IMG/VR virus record: IMGVR_UViG_3300008267_010598
Span: 1 to 24,849 of that record
Length of the DNA stretch: 24,849 nucleotides
Reading direction: 5' to 3' (one strand)
Source of the DNA: a virus
Shown here: positions 7,680-15,261 of the stretch, piece by piece
Numbering within the stretch: position 1 is the stretch's first letter
How the letters are laid out: each line of letters opens with the position of its first letter
Position numbers and translations under genes: made by a program
Notes under the pieces: generated by a model
Seen by the model: the letters and a program-made list of their open reading frames with translations, nothing else
Databases searched by the model: none
Told to the model about the DNA's origin: nothing

Positions 7680-8435
7680 ATGATTTACACACCCGAATTA
7701 ATCAAAGAAGTTGCTCCATCTATTTTCGCAACTTCTTACTCTGACAAATTGAGTAACAAATACGCATTTGTCCCAACCGATCAAGTAATTGAATTTTTTG
7801 ATAGAGAAGGTTGGAAAGTATCCTCCGTACGACAAAATGGAAAAGGTATTCACGCTCTTCACGAAGTTAAGTTTAGAAACAACCAACTTCCAAACGTGGG
7901 TGATACTCTTGTTGAGGCTATCGTCCGTAACTCACACAATGGAACCTCAGGTTTTTCATTAGGCGCGGGTTTATATCGTTTAGTTTGTAGTAATGGATTA
8001 GTTGTCCCAACTTCAGTTTCTGAGAAATTCAATATCAGACATAAATCTTTTACTTTGGATGAGGTTAAAGAATTAACTGAAAGTTTCAGTAAAAAATTAC
8101 CTAAAATTGAAACTTCCGTTAGTAGAATGATGCAAAAGGTATTAACCACTGATGAACAAATTGAATTTGTTGAAAAAGCATCGAAATATCGATGGGCTAC
8201 CGGATCTGTACCATCTACTTTGAATTTTGATGAGATATTGACACCTAATCGAGTTGAGGATAATGAAAGTACTCTTTGGAATACATTCAATGTTGTCCAA
8301 GAAAAATTTGTGAGAGGTGGTGTTGGTTATAAAACTAAAACAGGAAGAACGGCTAATCTTAGAAGTTTGAAAAACATAGTTTCTCTTAATTATGTAAATA
8401 CCAAACTTTGGGAAACTGCTGAATCAATGTTGTAA
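7680..8435 (+). CDS. DUF932 family protein, 251 aa
   Basis: The middle of the protein matches the DUF932 (plasmid/phage) family pattern: YAFVPTDQVIEFF near residue 30, then a basic-strand region, RNSHNGTSGF (about residues 84-93), and GAGLYRLVCSNGLVVP (about 96-111). Members are common on plasmids and phages and their biochemical role is not established. The gene has its own host-type promoter and a strong GC-rich terminator, so it is probably well expressed as a single-gene transcript. Length is somewhat below the ~270-350 aa seen in many members. The fold call rests on motif recognition, not a search. Confidence 0.8.
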   Translation: MIYTPELIKEVAPSIFATSYSDKLSNKYAFVPTDQVIEFFDREGWKVSSVRQNGKGIHALHEVKFRNNQLPNVGDTLVEAIVRNSHNGTSGFSLGAGLYRLVCSNGLVVPTSVSEKFNIRHKSFTLDEVKELTESFSKKLPKIETSVSRMMQKVLTTDEQIEFVEKASKYRWATGSVPSTLNFDEILTPNRVEDNESTLWNTFNVVQEKFVRGGVGYKTKTGRTANLRSLKNIVSLNYVNTKLWETAESML

Positions 8436-8441
8436 AAACAT

Positions 8442-8464
8442 GGGGGTCTTTGGACCCCCTTTTT
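8442..8464 (+). terminator. Strong Rho-independent terminator
   Basis: GGGGGTC (8442-8448), loop TTTG, GACCCCC (8453-8459), then TTTTT (8460-8464). It is a perfect 7-bp GC-rich stem in otherwise AT-rich DNA, 7 nt after the DUF932 stop. Confidence 0.9.
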
Positions 8465-8469
8465 ATACT

Positions 8470-8805
8470 ATGGAAGATAAATATTTTTTAAAAGAAAAAG
8501 ATTTTTTGGATGTTATCAAAAACAGAGAACAAAAACTTTATGGTGTTCTGAAAGTTAATACTCATTTGAGTTTAACGCCTGATTTGTTGATAAAAAAAGA
8601 TTTCGATATTGAGTACCTTAATTGTGATGAATTTAATGGAGAAATAACTTACAATGAAGGTATTTTCAAACATAGATCTGGTTTCTTCATATATTTATCT
8701 AAGAGTACAATTTCAGAAATAACTTTCAAAGTTAGAGTTTATTATGACGTTGTTCAATTAGAAGAGGTAAAGTTCTTCATAAAAAATTTAATTAAATCAA
8801 AATAA
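8470..8805 (+). CDS. Hypothetical protein, 111 aa
   Basis: The frame opens at an ATG at 8440, but that ATG precedes the terminator hairpin, so I choose the ATG at 8470 (MEDKYFLKEKDFLDV), immediately after the T-run. The protein is mixed alpha/beta with Tyr/Phe-rich strands and no cysteine or catalytic motif. It ends 1 nt before the thioredoxin start, which suggests translation from the same mRNA. No separate promoter is obvious after the terminator, so transcription may depend on read-through. Family not recognised. Confidence 0.6.
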   Translation: MEDKYFLKEKDFLDVIKNREQKLYGVLKVNTHLSLTPDLLIKKDFDIEYLNCDEFNGEITYNEGIFKHRSGFFIYLSKSTISEITFKVRVYYDVVQLEEVKFFIKNLIKSK

Positions 8806-8806
8806 A

Positions 8807-9121
8807 ATGGAAATTACAAGTGTAGAATTACAAGAAAAAATTAACAAGGGTGAGAAACTAATTGTCGAATTTTGGGCAGAATGGTGTGGACCATGCCGAA
8901 TGATGAAACCAATTTTTGAAAGAATCTCCAATGAAAACACGTCTGAAGTTCAAATGTATACCATGAACGTTGACTTGAATCGTGAGATTGGGGCTTCCAT
9001 GGGAATTAGAAGTATTCCAACAATCAAAGTTATCAATGGTGGTGAAGTTACTGAAACAAAAATTGGAATGTTGAATGAAGGTCAACTTAAAGAAATGTTA
9101 ACCGAATTGATCAATGGATAA
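8807..9121 (+). CDS. trxA: Thioredoxin
   Basis: A full-length single-domain thioredoxin (104 aa) with the redox site WCGPC (C27, C30) and the cis-proline loop IRSIPT near residue 75. The N-terminal strand-helix layout is standard. It reduces protein disulfides and typically recycles ribonucleotide reductase for dNTP supply, and in some phages it serves as a polymerase processivity partner. It overlaps the glutaredoxin gene by 8 nt, so the two are co-translated. No signal peptide, so cytoplasmic. No ribonucleotide reductase gene lies in this window. Confidence 0.95.
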   Translation: MEITSVELQEKINKGEKLIVEFWAEWCGPCRMMKPIFERISNENTSEVQMYTMNVDLNREIGASMGIRSIPTIKVINGGEVTETKIGMLNEGQLKEMLTELING

Positions 9122-9395
9122 GATAGCGGTTTTATTCACAATGAAACAATGTCCTTTTTGTCATATGTTAAAAGAGATGTTGGACAAAGAGGGTATTGAT
9201 TATATCGATCGTGATATACATGAATATGAGGAAGAATATAATTTATTCGTTGAAGTAACGGAAAATGAATTTGTACCCGCATTTATGTTAATCGATTCAC
9301 CAGAAGATAACCCTGTTACAAGGTTATATGCGCCTGATAGAGATTTCCAAGATATCAATGAGGGGGCAAAAATTATCAAAGAATTTTTGAAATAA
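9114..9395 (+). CDS. Glutaredoxin-like protein
   Basis: A 93-aa thioredoxin-fold protein with the active-site motif CPFC (C13, C16) after a typical first strand (KIAVLFTMKQ). The region EFVPAFMLI supplies the Val-Pro cis-proline turn of glutaredoxins. It probably reduces ribonucleotide reductase or mixed disulfides. The acidic loop after the second strand (EYEEEYN) differs from cellular Grx and the family's GG motif is not evident. It starts inside the thioredoxin gene (8-nt overlap). It is followed by a long hairpin at 9399-9434 that probably ends the transcript. Confidence 0.85.
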   Translation: MDKIAVLFTMKQCPFCHMLKEMLDKEGIDYIDRDIHEYEEEYNLFVEVTENEFVPAFMLIDSPEDNPVTRLYAPDRDFQDINEGAKIIKEFLK

Positions 9396-9398
9396 TCG

Positions 9399-9434
9399 GA
9401 TAGATTAGAAGACAATACAGTCCTCTAATCTATC
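9399..9434. terminator. Long hairpin between convergent genes
   Basis: GATAGATTAGA (9399-9409) pairs perfectly with TCTAATCTATC (9424-9434). After one A/C mismatch the stem continues GAC/GTC around the loop AATACA. The T-tract typical of an intrinsic terminator is missing. It lies 3 nt after the glutaredoxin stop and inside the last codons of the opposing gene, so it may act as a two-way transcript end or RNA-stabilising hairpin. Confidence 0.55.
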
Positions 9435-10100
9435 TTGTGTTAAATATGGTTTTTCTCCCATAGGGTTAATTATATCTTGAGTAAAGTCATAACCCTTCAG
9501 TTTTTCAGAAAACTCTTTCAGATCAAAGTTAAATACGTCCAATATAAGGGATTTAATCATTTCAGGGTTAAGTCCCTTTTTTGTTTCAATTTGAATATCG
9601 AAATCTTCATTTGAATTTAGTTCTTTAGTGAAGTAAAAATTAATTTCATCGGTCATTATCGAACTGAATATATGATTGAACATATAGTGTGAATAGTATG
9701 TCATTAATCTTCCACAATTCATACTATGACCATAAGGGAATTCTGAAGTAATAGTGATTTCACTTAATGGTTCATATTCAGGAATAAAAGGGGTTTTGTT
9801 TATTTTAATCCAACCATTTTCCAAGTTATCAACTTTTTGGTCATATTTGATAACATCAACAACATTGATAGATTTGATGTCTAAATAATCTAATAGATCT
9901 TTATATTTTTCAACAAATTCGTCTCTTAAAGAGTTTATGTCCAAAAATGATTCACTTGTTGTTATACCATTGACAAGATAAAAATAACCTGAATCTGAAA
10001 TTTGTATTATTGAATTTTCATTTTGATCAATTTTTGATAAAATGAAATCGGCAAATAGATTAACAATGCCTCTTTTTGAATTTTTATTTATTAATCTCAT
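9405..10100 (-). CDS. Hypothetical acidic protein, 231 aa
   Basis: Family not recognised. The first ~20 residues are basic (MRLINKNSKRG), and the rest is acidic with alternating strands and helices. There are no transmembrane segments and no conserved cysteine or histidine cluster. Its 3' end carries half of the long hairpin shared with the glutaredoxin unit. A TATTTAT element lies 39 nt upstream of the ATG. It is codirectional with the two minus-strand genes to its right but is separated from them by 47 nt. Confidence 0.65.
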   Translation of the reverse strand: MRLINKNSKRGIVNLFADFILSKIDQNENSIIQISDSGYFYLVNGITTSESFLDINSLRDEFVEKYKDLLDYLDIKSINVVDVIKYDQKVDNLENGWIKINKTPFIPEYEPLSEITITSEFPYGHSMNCGRLMTYYSHYMFNHIFSSIMTDEINFYFTKELNSNEDFDIQIETKKGLNPEMIKSLILDVFNFDLKEFSEKLKGYDFTQDIINPMGEKPYLTQDRLEDCIVF

Positions 10101-10139
10101 ATCTTTTTTTTACAATTGATATGGATTTTTAATTAATAT

Positions 10140-10146
10140 ATAAATA
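10140..10146 (-). promoter_or_regulatory. TATTTAT element
   Basis: Minus-strand TATTTAT in the 47-nt gap upstream of the gene starting at 10100. One of the recurrent elements discussed in the findings, supported by position only. Confidence 0.25.
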
Positions 10147-10147
10147 G

Positions 10148-11254
10148 TTAAAGGTAATCATGAAACATTTCGTTTATGTTTTTTTGTGTTCTTGACCAAT
10201 CAGGGTAGTCAGGGACACTAATATCAATGCATTCATATTCATCATTATAAAACATTGATTTCATCAATTCTGTATAACTACCATAATAATCCAAAAAAGA
10301 ATCAGAATATGTGCCACCCTTATTGTATTCTAAAAACTTAATAATATCTCCAACAAAATTTCTTATTTTAATATATTGATCGTATTTAGTTACTTCACCA
10401 ACCTTTCTCGGAACCTCATCTATTCTCCCTTCGAAAAATTCATCCAATCCATTATAAACTGAATCATAAACCTCATCTTCATATGCCGTATTTTCAGAAT
10501 TCCAGTAAAGGCTTTTTAACTCATCACCAATCCATTCCAAATCATTATTAAGTAGTTCATTTATTGCATCCTCGTCTCTTAACAAATCATCCATGTCTTC
10601 AGGTCGTATTCTAAAATATCCTTCTGTTCCTTGCTCCTCAGATAAGGATGAAAAAAAATCCGAATCATAATCCTCCAAATATAATTCCGCATTGCCAATT
10701 TCTTTATATATTAAATCTCTTAATGAGATTAAGTTTGAACTATTTAATTCTTGGATAGTATTAAATGCTGTTATATCACTATCATAGTACCAATCATGAC
10801 CTAAACCTTCTTCACCTAAAATTAATCTTGCAACGTATTTAGGATCAGCATTACTTCTTCTACTATGACTACAAAAATATTCACTTAACTCTTCCCTGTC
10901 TCTCAATTTCAAATAAAAACCACCATTTTTAATTGCAACATCCGTAATAAGGTTTTCTATAATAAAAGTTATTGTGTCTTCGTAGTTATGTTCCAATCCC
11001 TCTAAAAGTATATGATTTTTGAATTCTTCGGGAGATTCATCATAATCAAAATTTTTGGTTAAATCATTTTCTCTTAAAAACTCCCATACAGAATCATCAA
11101 CTAATTCTGATGGCAATTGGTTAACATCAATTCTATCCAAAAGGTTTTTACCTTTCAAAAACTTCAAAAATGTTGTAATTCTATTATTGAAGATAGGCGA
11201 AATATCTTTCCAATCACCATTATTGAACGACCATAAAACATCCTTTAAATTCAT
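10148..11254 (-). CDS. Large acidic hypothetical protein, 368 aa
   Basis: The frame is open to 11299, but that start would run through a terminator hairpin and promoter-like DNA. I choose the ATG at 11254 (MNLKDVLWSFNNGDWKD), 9 nt after a TATTTAT element. The protein is strongly acidic (many Asp, Glu, Tyr, Ser) throughout, with no signal peptide or membrane segment. Its acidic, Tyr-rich style resembles the large protein starting at 11547, suggesting both belong to the same class of phage proteins. No catalytic motif is seen. Confidence 0.7.
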   Translation of the reverse strand: MNLKDVLWSFNNGDWKDISPIFNNRITTFLKFLKGKNLLDRIDVNQLPSELVDDSVWEFLRENDLTKNFDYDESPEEFKNHILLEGLEHNYEDTITFIIENLITDVAIKNGGFYLKLRDREELSEYFCSHSRRSNADPKYVARLILGEEGLGHDWYYDSDITAFNTIQELNSSNLISLRDLIYKEIGNAELYLEDYDSDFFSSLSEEQGTEGYFRIRPEDMDDLLRDEDAINELLNNDLEWIGDELKSLYWNSENTAYEDEVYDSVYNGLDEFFEGRIDEVPRKVGEVTKYDQYIKIRNFVGDIIKFLEYNKGGTYSDSFLDYYGSYTELMKSMFYNDEYECIDISVPDYPDWSRTQKNINEMFHDYL

Positions 11255-11263
11255 AACTAATAT

Positions 11264-11270
11264 ATAAATA
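11264..11270 (-). promoter_or_regulatory. TATTTAT element
   Basis: Minus-strand TATTTAT, 9 nt before the ATG at 11254 and just downstream of a terminator for the preceding gene on that strand. This is where a new promoter would be expected. Confidence 0.4.
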
Positions 11271-11271
11271 T

Positions 11272-11301
11272 AAAAAAAGGTGGAAATATTTATCTCCACC
11301 T
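11272..11301 (-). terminator. Rho-independent terminator (minus strand)
   Basis: On the minus strand, AGGTGGA (11301-11295), a 10-nt loop, then TCCACCT (11284-11278) followed by a T-run (11277-11272). It lies 22 nt after the stop of the 46-aa gene and ends that transcript before the 11254 gene. Confidence 0.85.
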
Positions 11302-11323
11302 CAACTTAATAGCGTTACACCTA

Positions 11324-11464
11324 TTACTTATTCTTGTAATATTTCTCAACAATTTTTTTCACAGATTCCTGAACCGTAGCATTTTGTGGTGCTGGTTGAG
11401 GTTGTGCTTGCGTTTGAGGTTGAGGTGCTGCTTGAGCTTGATTTTTTTTACATCCGCATCCCAT
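11324..11464 (-). CDS. 46-aa Cys-rich, Gln/Pro-rich small phage protein
   Basis: A short gene with three parts: MGCGCKKN at the N-terminus (Cys-x-Cys plus Lys), a low-complexity linker made almost only of Gln, Ala and Pro (residues 9-27), and a C-terminal amphipathic basic helix (SVKKIVEKYYKNK). It has its own terminator (11272-11301), which supports a real gene. Small MGCGCKK-type proteins are, to my recollection, common in large uncultured phages, but their role is unknown. The start is the only ATG. A TATTTAT element lies 30 nt upstream. Confidence 0.75.
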   Translation of the reverse strand: MGCGCKKNQAQAAPQPQTQAQPQPAPQNATVQESVKKIVEKYYKNK

Positions 11465-11494
11465 GGTCAATTATTTTATTAGGTTTATTTTTCT

Positions 11495-11540
11495 ATAAAT
11501 ATCTAAAGATTATTATATTTGTAAAGAATTGAATATTTAT
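11495..11540. promoter_or_regulatory. Divergent promoter region with two TATTTAT elements
   Basis: TATTTAT occurs on the minus strand at 11495-11501 (30 nt from the ATG at 11464) and on the plus strand at 11534-11540 (6 nt from the ATG at 11547). The plus side also has TATATTTG (11514-11521), a -7-like box, but no -33 TTTG at the right distance. Confidence 0.4.
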
Positions 11541-11546
11541 TGTTGT

Positions 11547-13079
11547 ATGTCAAGAATTTTACAAATAAAAGAAAGTGATTTGGTCAACATGATCAAAAAT
11601 ATTATAATTGAAGAAACTGATTCAGAAGAAATTTTTTATGATTTAACACCTGAACAATATTATAAATTATTACAATCGGTTGGTAATCAAGCTCAAGCGA
11701 TACCAAAATTACCTATGTTCAAAGGAAAAAAAGTAAGGGTAAATGGAGGTTTAGATCTAAATGGTAAACCGATAAAAAGTTTAGGAGAAATTGTTGTAAC
11801 AGGTAGATTAAATTTTCCTTATACTGAAATTAAAAGTTTGGAAGGGGTTTCATATGGTAGCCTTGGATCTTATTATGGAACACCATTCGATGAAGAAATT
11901 AAAAGAAAAAAAAGACAAAAAGAGAAGAATGATGCTGATCAAAGAAGAATTGATGATGAATGGAATTTAATGGATACCGATAAAACTGGTGAAATGGCTC
12001 ATGCCGTTTTTTCTTTTATGGTTAATGAGGGTGATATTGATGAATTAAGTTATCCCGAAGTTGAAGAATTAATAGGTTTAAAACGAAAGTTAAAAGAACT
12101 TGAAGATAGGTTAGAGACAGAAGAAGATGACGAAGTTTATGATGAAATATATACAGAAATTGAGGAAGTACAAGAAGAGATTGATGATTTAGAAAAGAAA
12201 GACAATGATGTTTATGGTTTGATTGAAGATGGAGGTAGTTTTTTTATGACAAATTTCAGATCTATTCATGATGACACTTATGGAAATATTTACGCTGTTG
12301 GTACGACATATGATGCCGATAAATCAATGAGGGAGTATTATGAGGACCTAACAGATGATTTGTCCAATTTTAATAGAGATACTTTATCATATCACATAGA
12401 TGGTGATGAAGTTGCGGAATATTTTGAGGATATGGTTCGAGAGTGGATTTATGACGACCCGTCAAATTATGATGTGAAAAGAGATCTTTCGGATTATCAA
12501 GAAAGACAAATAAAAGATTCGCAACTTGAAATAGATTCTTTGAAATTAGAGGCGTTTTTATTGGATTATGGGTTTTTACCCCCATTAGAATTTGTTGTTA
12601 ATAGAGAAAATAACTGGGAATATACAGATGGTGAAAATAATAAAATAAATTTAGTTGTTGGGCAAGATGGTAAATACGATGTTTTCAAAAATGGGACACC
12701 AACTCTAAAAAACCCAATATATGATGAGGGTATCGATTGGGATGAAATATCCGATTTAGTGGAAGAAAGAAAATCCGAAATAGAAAGTGAAATAGATAGT
12801 ATTGAATATGATATTGAACAAATAAAAGAAGAACCAGAAGGTGATCCTGATGAGGATGATGTTGAAAATGAAGTCGAAAGTTTATTAGATCAAATAAAAG
12901 ATGATCCTGTAAGATGGCTCGATGATTATTCTATCGATTATAAGCAATTCATTGATATAAATAGTTTAATAAGGGACTTGATTGACGAGGGTGATTATGA
13001 TGTATTGGCGACATATGATGGAACATATGATGAGATAGACATCAATGGAGAATCTTATATTGTATATAGAGTTGATTAA
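11547..13079 (+). CDS. Large acidic probable virion protein with beta-solenoid-like repeats, 510 aa
   Basis: The frame can be opened by TTG at 11529, but the ATG at 11547 fits the upstream TATTTAT element. The N-terminus, ILQIKESDLVNMIKNIIIEE (residues 4-23), belongs to the TESQ/ESDL peptide class seen in other proteins here. Residues ~60-100 hold two repeats of the form G-x-L-x-L-N-G-x-x-I-K-S-L (DLNGKPIKSLG, FPYTEIKSLEG), as in LRR/solenoid phage proteins. Residues ~170-230 and ~405-455 are acidic coiled coils. The whole protein is unusually Asp/Glu-rich. I recognise this kind of protein from large phages, but no function is known. Confidence 0.75.
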   Translation: MSRILQIKESDLVNMIKNIIIEETDSEEIFYDLTPEQYYKLLQSVGNQAQAIPKLPMFKGKKVRVNGGLDLNGKPIKSLGEIVVTGRLNFPYTEIKSLEGVSYGSLGSYYGTPFDEEIKRKKRQKEKNDADQRRIDDEWNLMDTDKTGEMAHAVFSFMVNEGDIDELSYPEVEELIGLKRKLKELEDRLETEEDDEVYDEIYTEIEEVQEEIDDLEKKDNDVYGLIEDGGSFFMTNFRSIHDDTYGNIYAVGTTYDADKSMREYYEDLTDDLSNFNRDTLSYHIDGDEVAEYFEDMVREWIYDDPSNYDVKRDLSDYQERQIKDSQLEIDSLKLEAFLLDYGFLPPLEFVVNRENNWEYTDGENNKINLVVGQDGKYDVFKNGTPTLKNPIYDEGIDWDEISDLVEERKSEIESEIDSIEYDIEQIKEEPEGDPDEDDVENEVESLLDQIKDDPVRWLDDYSIDYKQFIDINSLIRDLIDEGDYDVLATYDGTYDEIDINGESYIVYRVD

Positions 13080-13121
13080 TATTCTTTACAGAATAAAAAA
13101 GTATTAGTATGTTTATGTTCA

Positions 13122-13904
13122 ATGGGAAGAAAGAAAAAAATAGAATTTTTGATGAACACCGAATGGATGTTTGAAAAACCAATTGATCAAGAACACAAAG
13201 AATATAAGTTATTGTCATACTTTCAAAAAATGGGTAAAAAACTTGACAATATGGAATTGTATCCGAGTTTCATAGAGTTATCTCTACACTTAGCAAATAT
13301 TCAAACACTAATTAAGGATAAAAAAATCATTTATACCGACAAAAAGTTTTCTACTATAGATGATGAATTATTAGTGAAAGATTTAAAGATTAAAGAAATC
13401 CCAAAATTAGAAATTGAAGAAATAGATGAGTTTACCAAAATTTTATCTTATAGTGCACCAAGAATGTTGGAATATTTTAATATTGCAAAATCTGTTTGGG
13501 AAATCGTTTTTGATAGTATTGTAATGAAAATCAAAAAAAATAAAGATAATGTTTTAGAGAAAAAAGGTTATTTTTATTACACAAATCCCAAAGATGAACA
13601 ATTATATATTTGGGAGTTTGACATCAAACCTGTCAATAAAAAATCCCCTGAAAGTAAAACTTTGGTCAATTTAATATATTCAGATAAAAAAAATAATTTG
13701 ACTATTACAAAAATTATAAATACATTTAGTCATTGGAACGTTGAAAATAAAACAAAGTTACCATTATTCGAAATGACTTGTGATGGGGAGTTTCCAATAA
13801 ATGAAACTTTATTACCTTTATTCAAAAGGAAATTAATAAGTTACGTTAACCAAGTACAAATTTTAGAAAACTACAAAAAAAACAAGGAACAATTAAATTC
13901 TTAA
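13122..13904 (+). CDS. Conserved-looking phage protein of unknown function, 260 aa
   Basis: Begins MGRKKKIEFLMNTEWMFEKP; the N-terminal block around TEWMF...PID and the later ELSLHLANIQ resemble a protein I associate with large Bacteroidetes phages (from memory only). Mixed alpha/beta, with Lys-rich and acidic patches, no membrane helix. The 42-nt upstream gap holds a small dyad, TATTCT-TTAC-AGAATA (13080-13095), and TATGTTTA, a weak -7-like box. It heads a chain of overlapping genes that reaches 17645, so transcription probably continues into the glutamine synthetase cluster. Confidence 0.75.
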   Translation: MGRKKKIEFLMNTEWMFEKPIDQEHKEYKLLSYFQKMGKKLDNMELYPSFIELSLHLANIQTLIKDKKIIYTDKKFSTIDDELLVKDLKIKEIPKLEIEEIDEFTKILSYSAPRMLEYFNIAKSVWEIVFDSIVMKIKKNKDNVLEKKGYFYYTNPKDEQLYIWEFDIKPVNKKSPESKTLVNLIYSDKKNNLTITKIINTFSHWNVENKTKLPLFEMTCDGEFPINETLLPLFKRKLISYVNQVQILENYKKNKEQLNS

Positions 13905-13905
13905 C

Positions 13906-14058
13906 ATGGATAAAAAATTCGAAAAGTTAATTGAAAAGTTAATTCAAGAATACCCAAACGACATGGAATTGGGTAGAAAAATTAGAAAAATATTTTGGAA
14001 TAAAGCCAAAACAACCAAGTTAGAAACCATTAAAAATAATTCAAATGGGATTCAATAA
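13906..14058 (+). CDS. Small basic protein, 50 aa
   Basis: The ATG lies 1 nt after the previous stop, and the end overlaps the next start by 14 nt, a layout typical of coupled translation. The sequence is a charged helical peptide, with MDKKFEKLIEKLIQEYPND as an amphipathic first helix followed by GRKIRKIFWNKAKTTK, a basic second helix. No homolog recognised. The basic helix could bind nucleic acid, but this is speculation. Confidence 0.55.
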   Translation: MDKKFEKLIEKLIQEYPNDMELGRKIRKIFWNKAKTTKLETIKNNSNGIQ

Positions 14059-14227
14059 AAGAATTTTCTCCAAAAAAAACATACTGAAAAATTTAGAAAA
14101 CATCGAGAAGTATTTAGATGTTGATGCCGCTTATTTAACTGATAATTTTTCACTCAATGTTTATAGATTGTTCAATCAAGGTAAATCAAAAGAAGAAATA
14201 TTAAACTATATAAATAAAAACAAATGA
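14045..14227 (+). CDS. Small basic protein, 60 aa
   Basis: Starts 14 nt inside the previous gene and overlaps the glutamine synthetase start by 4 nt (ATGA). Basic N-terminus (GFNKRIFSKKNILKN) followed by two predicted helices ending KEEILNYINKNK. No recognised family, metal site or membrane segment. The strict overlap with glutamine synthetase suggests it is always co-translated with it, so a regulatory partner role is possible but unproven. Confidence 0.55.
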   Translation: MGFNKRIFSKKNILKNLENIEKYLDVDAAYLTDNFSLNVYRLFNQGKSKEEILNYINKNK

Positions 14228-15261
14228 AAATAAAATTGGAATATGTCTGGTTAGATGGTTATAAACCTGAACCAAACCTAAGAAGTAAAGTTAAAATTGT
14301 TGATTATGAATCTGTTAAGAATGCATTTCTTGATGGAAATTTTCCTATGTGGAACTTTGATGGATCTTATATTTTATGTGAAGTATTAAACCCTGATGGA
14401 ACACCACATGAATCAAATAAAAGATCAGAAATCGGTGAAGGATTTGAAGATCTTTGGTTTGGTTTCGAACAAGAGTATTTTATTCGTGAAGAGGTGAATG
14501 GAAACATTTTGGGTCATAAGAGAAATATACTTAAAGGGCAGGGTGAATATTATTGTGGGGTTGGACACAATGTAGTTGGCCGTCAATTTGTTGAAGAACA
14601 TTTAGATATGTGTTTACATTATGGTATTAACATTACTGGAACAAACGCTGAAGTTGCTTTAGGTCAATGGGAATATCAAGTTTTTTCACAAGGTAAATTA
14701 AAAGGTGGTGATGATCTTTGGATGAGTAGATACTTCCTATTCAAGATTGCTGAGAACTATGGTTACCATATTGAACTTCACCCAAAACCAATTACACATG
14801 GTGAGTGGAATGGATCGGGTCTTCATACCAACTTCTCAACTGATATGATGAGATTCGATGGAAACGAAGAATACTTTATGTCACTATTCAATGCATTTGA
14901 ATCAAGACATGAAGATCATATCAAAGCTTACGGATCAAACAATAATCTTCGTTTGACTGGTGAATATGAGACACAAGCAATTGATAAGTTCAGTTGGGGT
15001 GTATCCGATCGTGGAGCGTCAATTAGAGTTCCGCAGGACACGGCAAAAGAATGGAAAGGATATATAGAAGATCGTAGGCCAGGATCAAACGCGGATCCAT
15101 ATAAAATCATTCGTGAAATTGTAAAATCATTAGAAGTTACGCAAAATTTATATGATACAAAAACTATGATGAATAAACTTGTTGATTTGAAAAGTTTAGA
15201 TGGTAAATACGGCACGATATCTAGAGATGAATTATTAAATGTTTATAGAGAAGAAGAATAA
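14224..15261 (+). CDS. Glutamine synthetase, type II (GSII)
   Basis: A 345-aa enzyme with the GSII landmarks in order: WNFDGSY (43-49), GFEQEYF (80-86, metal-binding E82 and E84), GINITGTNAEVALGQWEYQV (134-153, E143 and E150), GSGLHTNFST (197-206, H201), RGASIRVP (263-270, R268), DRRPGSNADPY (283-293). All main catalytic and ATP/metal residues are visible, so it is probably active in joining ammonia to glutamate. GSII is the eukaryotic-type form also found in some bacteria, including Bacteroidetes. Phage copies are unusual and would act as a nitrogen-metabolism auxiliary gene. It overlaps the next gene by 1 nt. Host origin by transfer is likely but untested. Confidence 0.92.
   Translation: MKIKLEYVWLDGYKPEPNLRSKVKIVDYESVKNAFLDGNFPMWNFDGSYILCEVLNPDGTPHESNKRSEIGEGFEDLWFGFEQEYFIREEVNGNILGHKRNILKGQGEYYCGVGHNVVGRQFVEEHLDMCLHYGINITGTNAEVALGQWEYQVFSQGKLKGGDDLWMSRYFLFKIAENYGYHIELHPKPITHGEWNGSGLHTNFSTDMMRFDGNEEYFMSLFNAFESRHEDHIKAYGSNNNLRLTGEYETQAIDKFSWGVSDRGASIRVPQDTAKEWKGYIEDRRPGSNADPYKIIREIVKSLEVTQNLYDTKTMMNKLVDLKSLDGKYGTISRDELLNVYREEE

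Noticed and set aside
13080-13095. Dyad TATTCT-TTAC-AGAATA before the 260-aa gene
   Set aside because: The stem is only 6 bp of mostly A/T and is followed by A residues, not T, so it is not convincing as a terminator; it might be an operator, but there is no second copy.
14045-14058. Possible frameshift fusion of the 50-aa and 60-aa proteins
   Set aside because: Each has its own start and stop, and such 14-nt overlaps recur in this operon, so separate genes are simpler.
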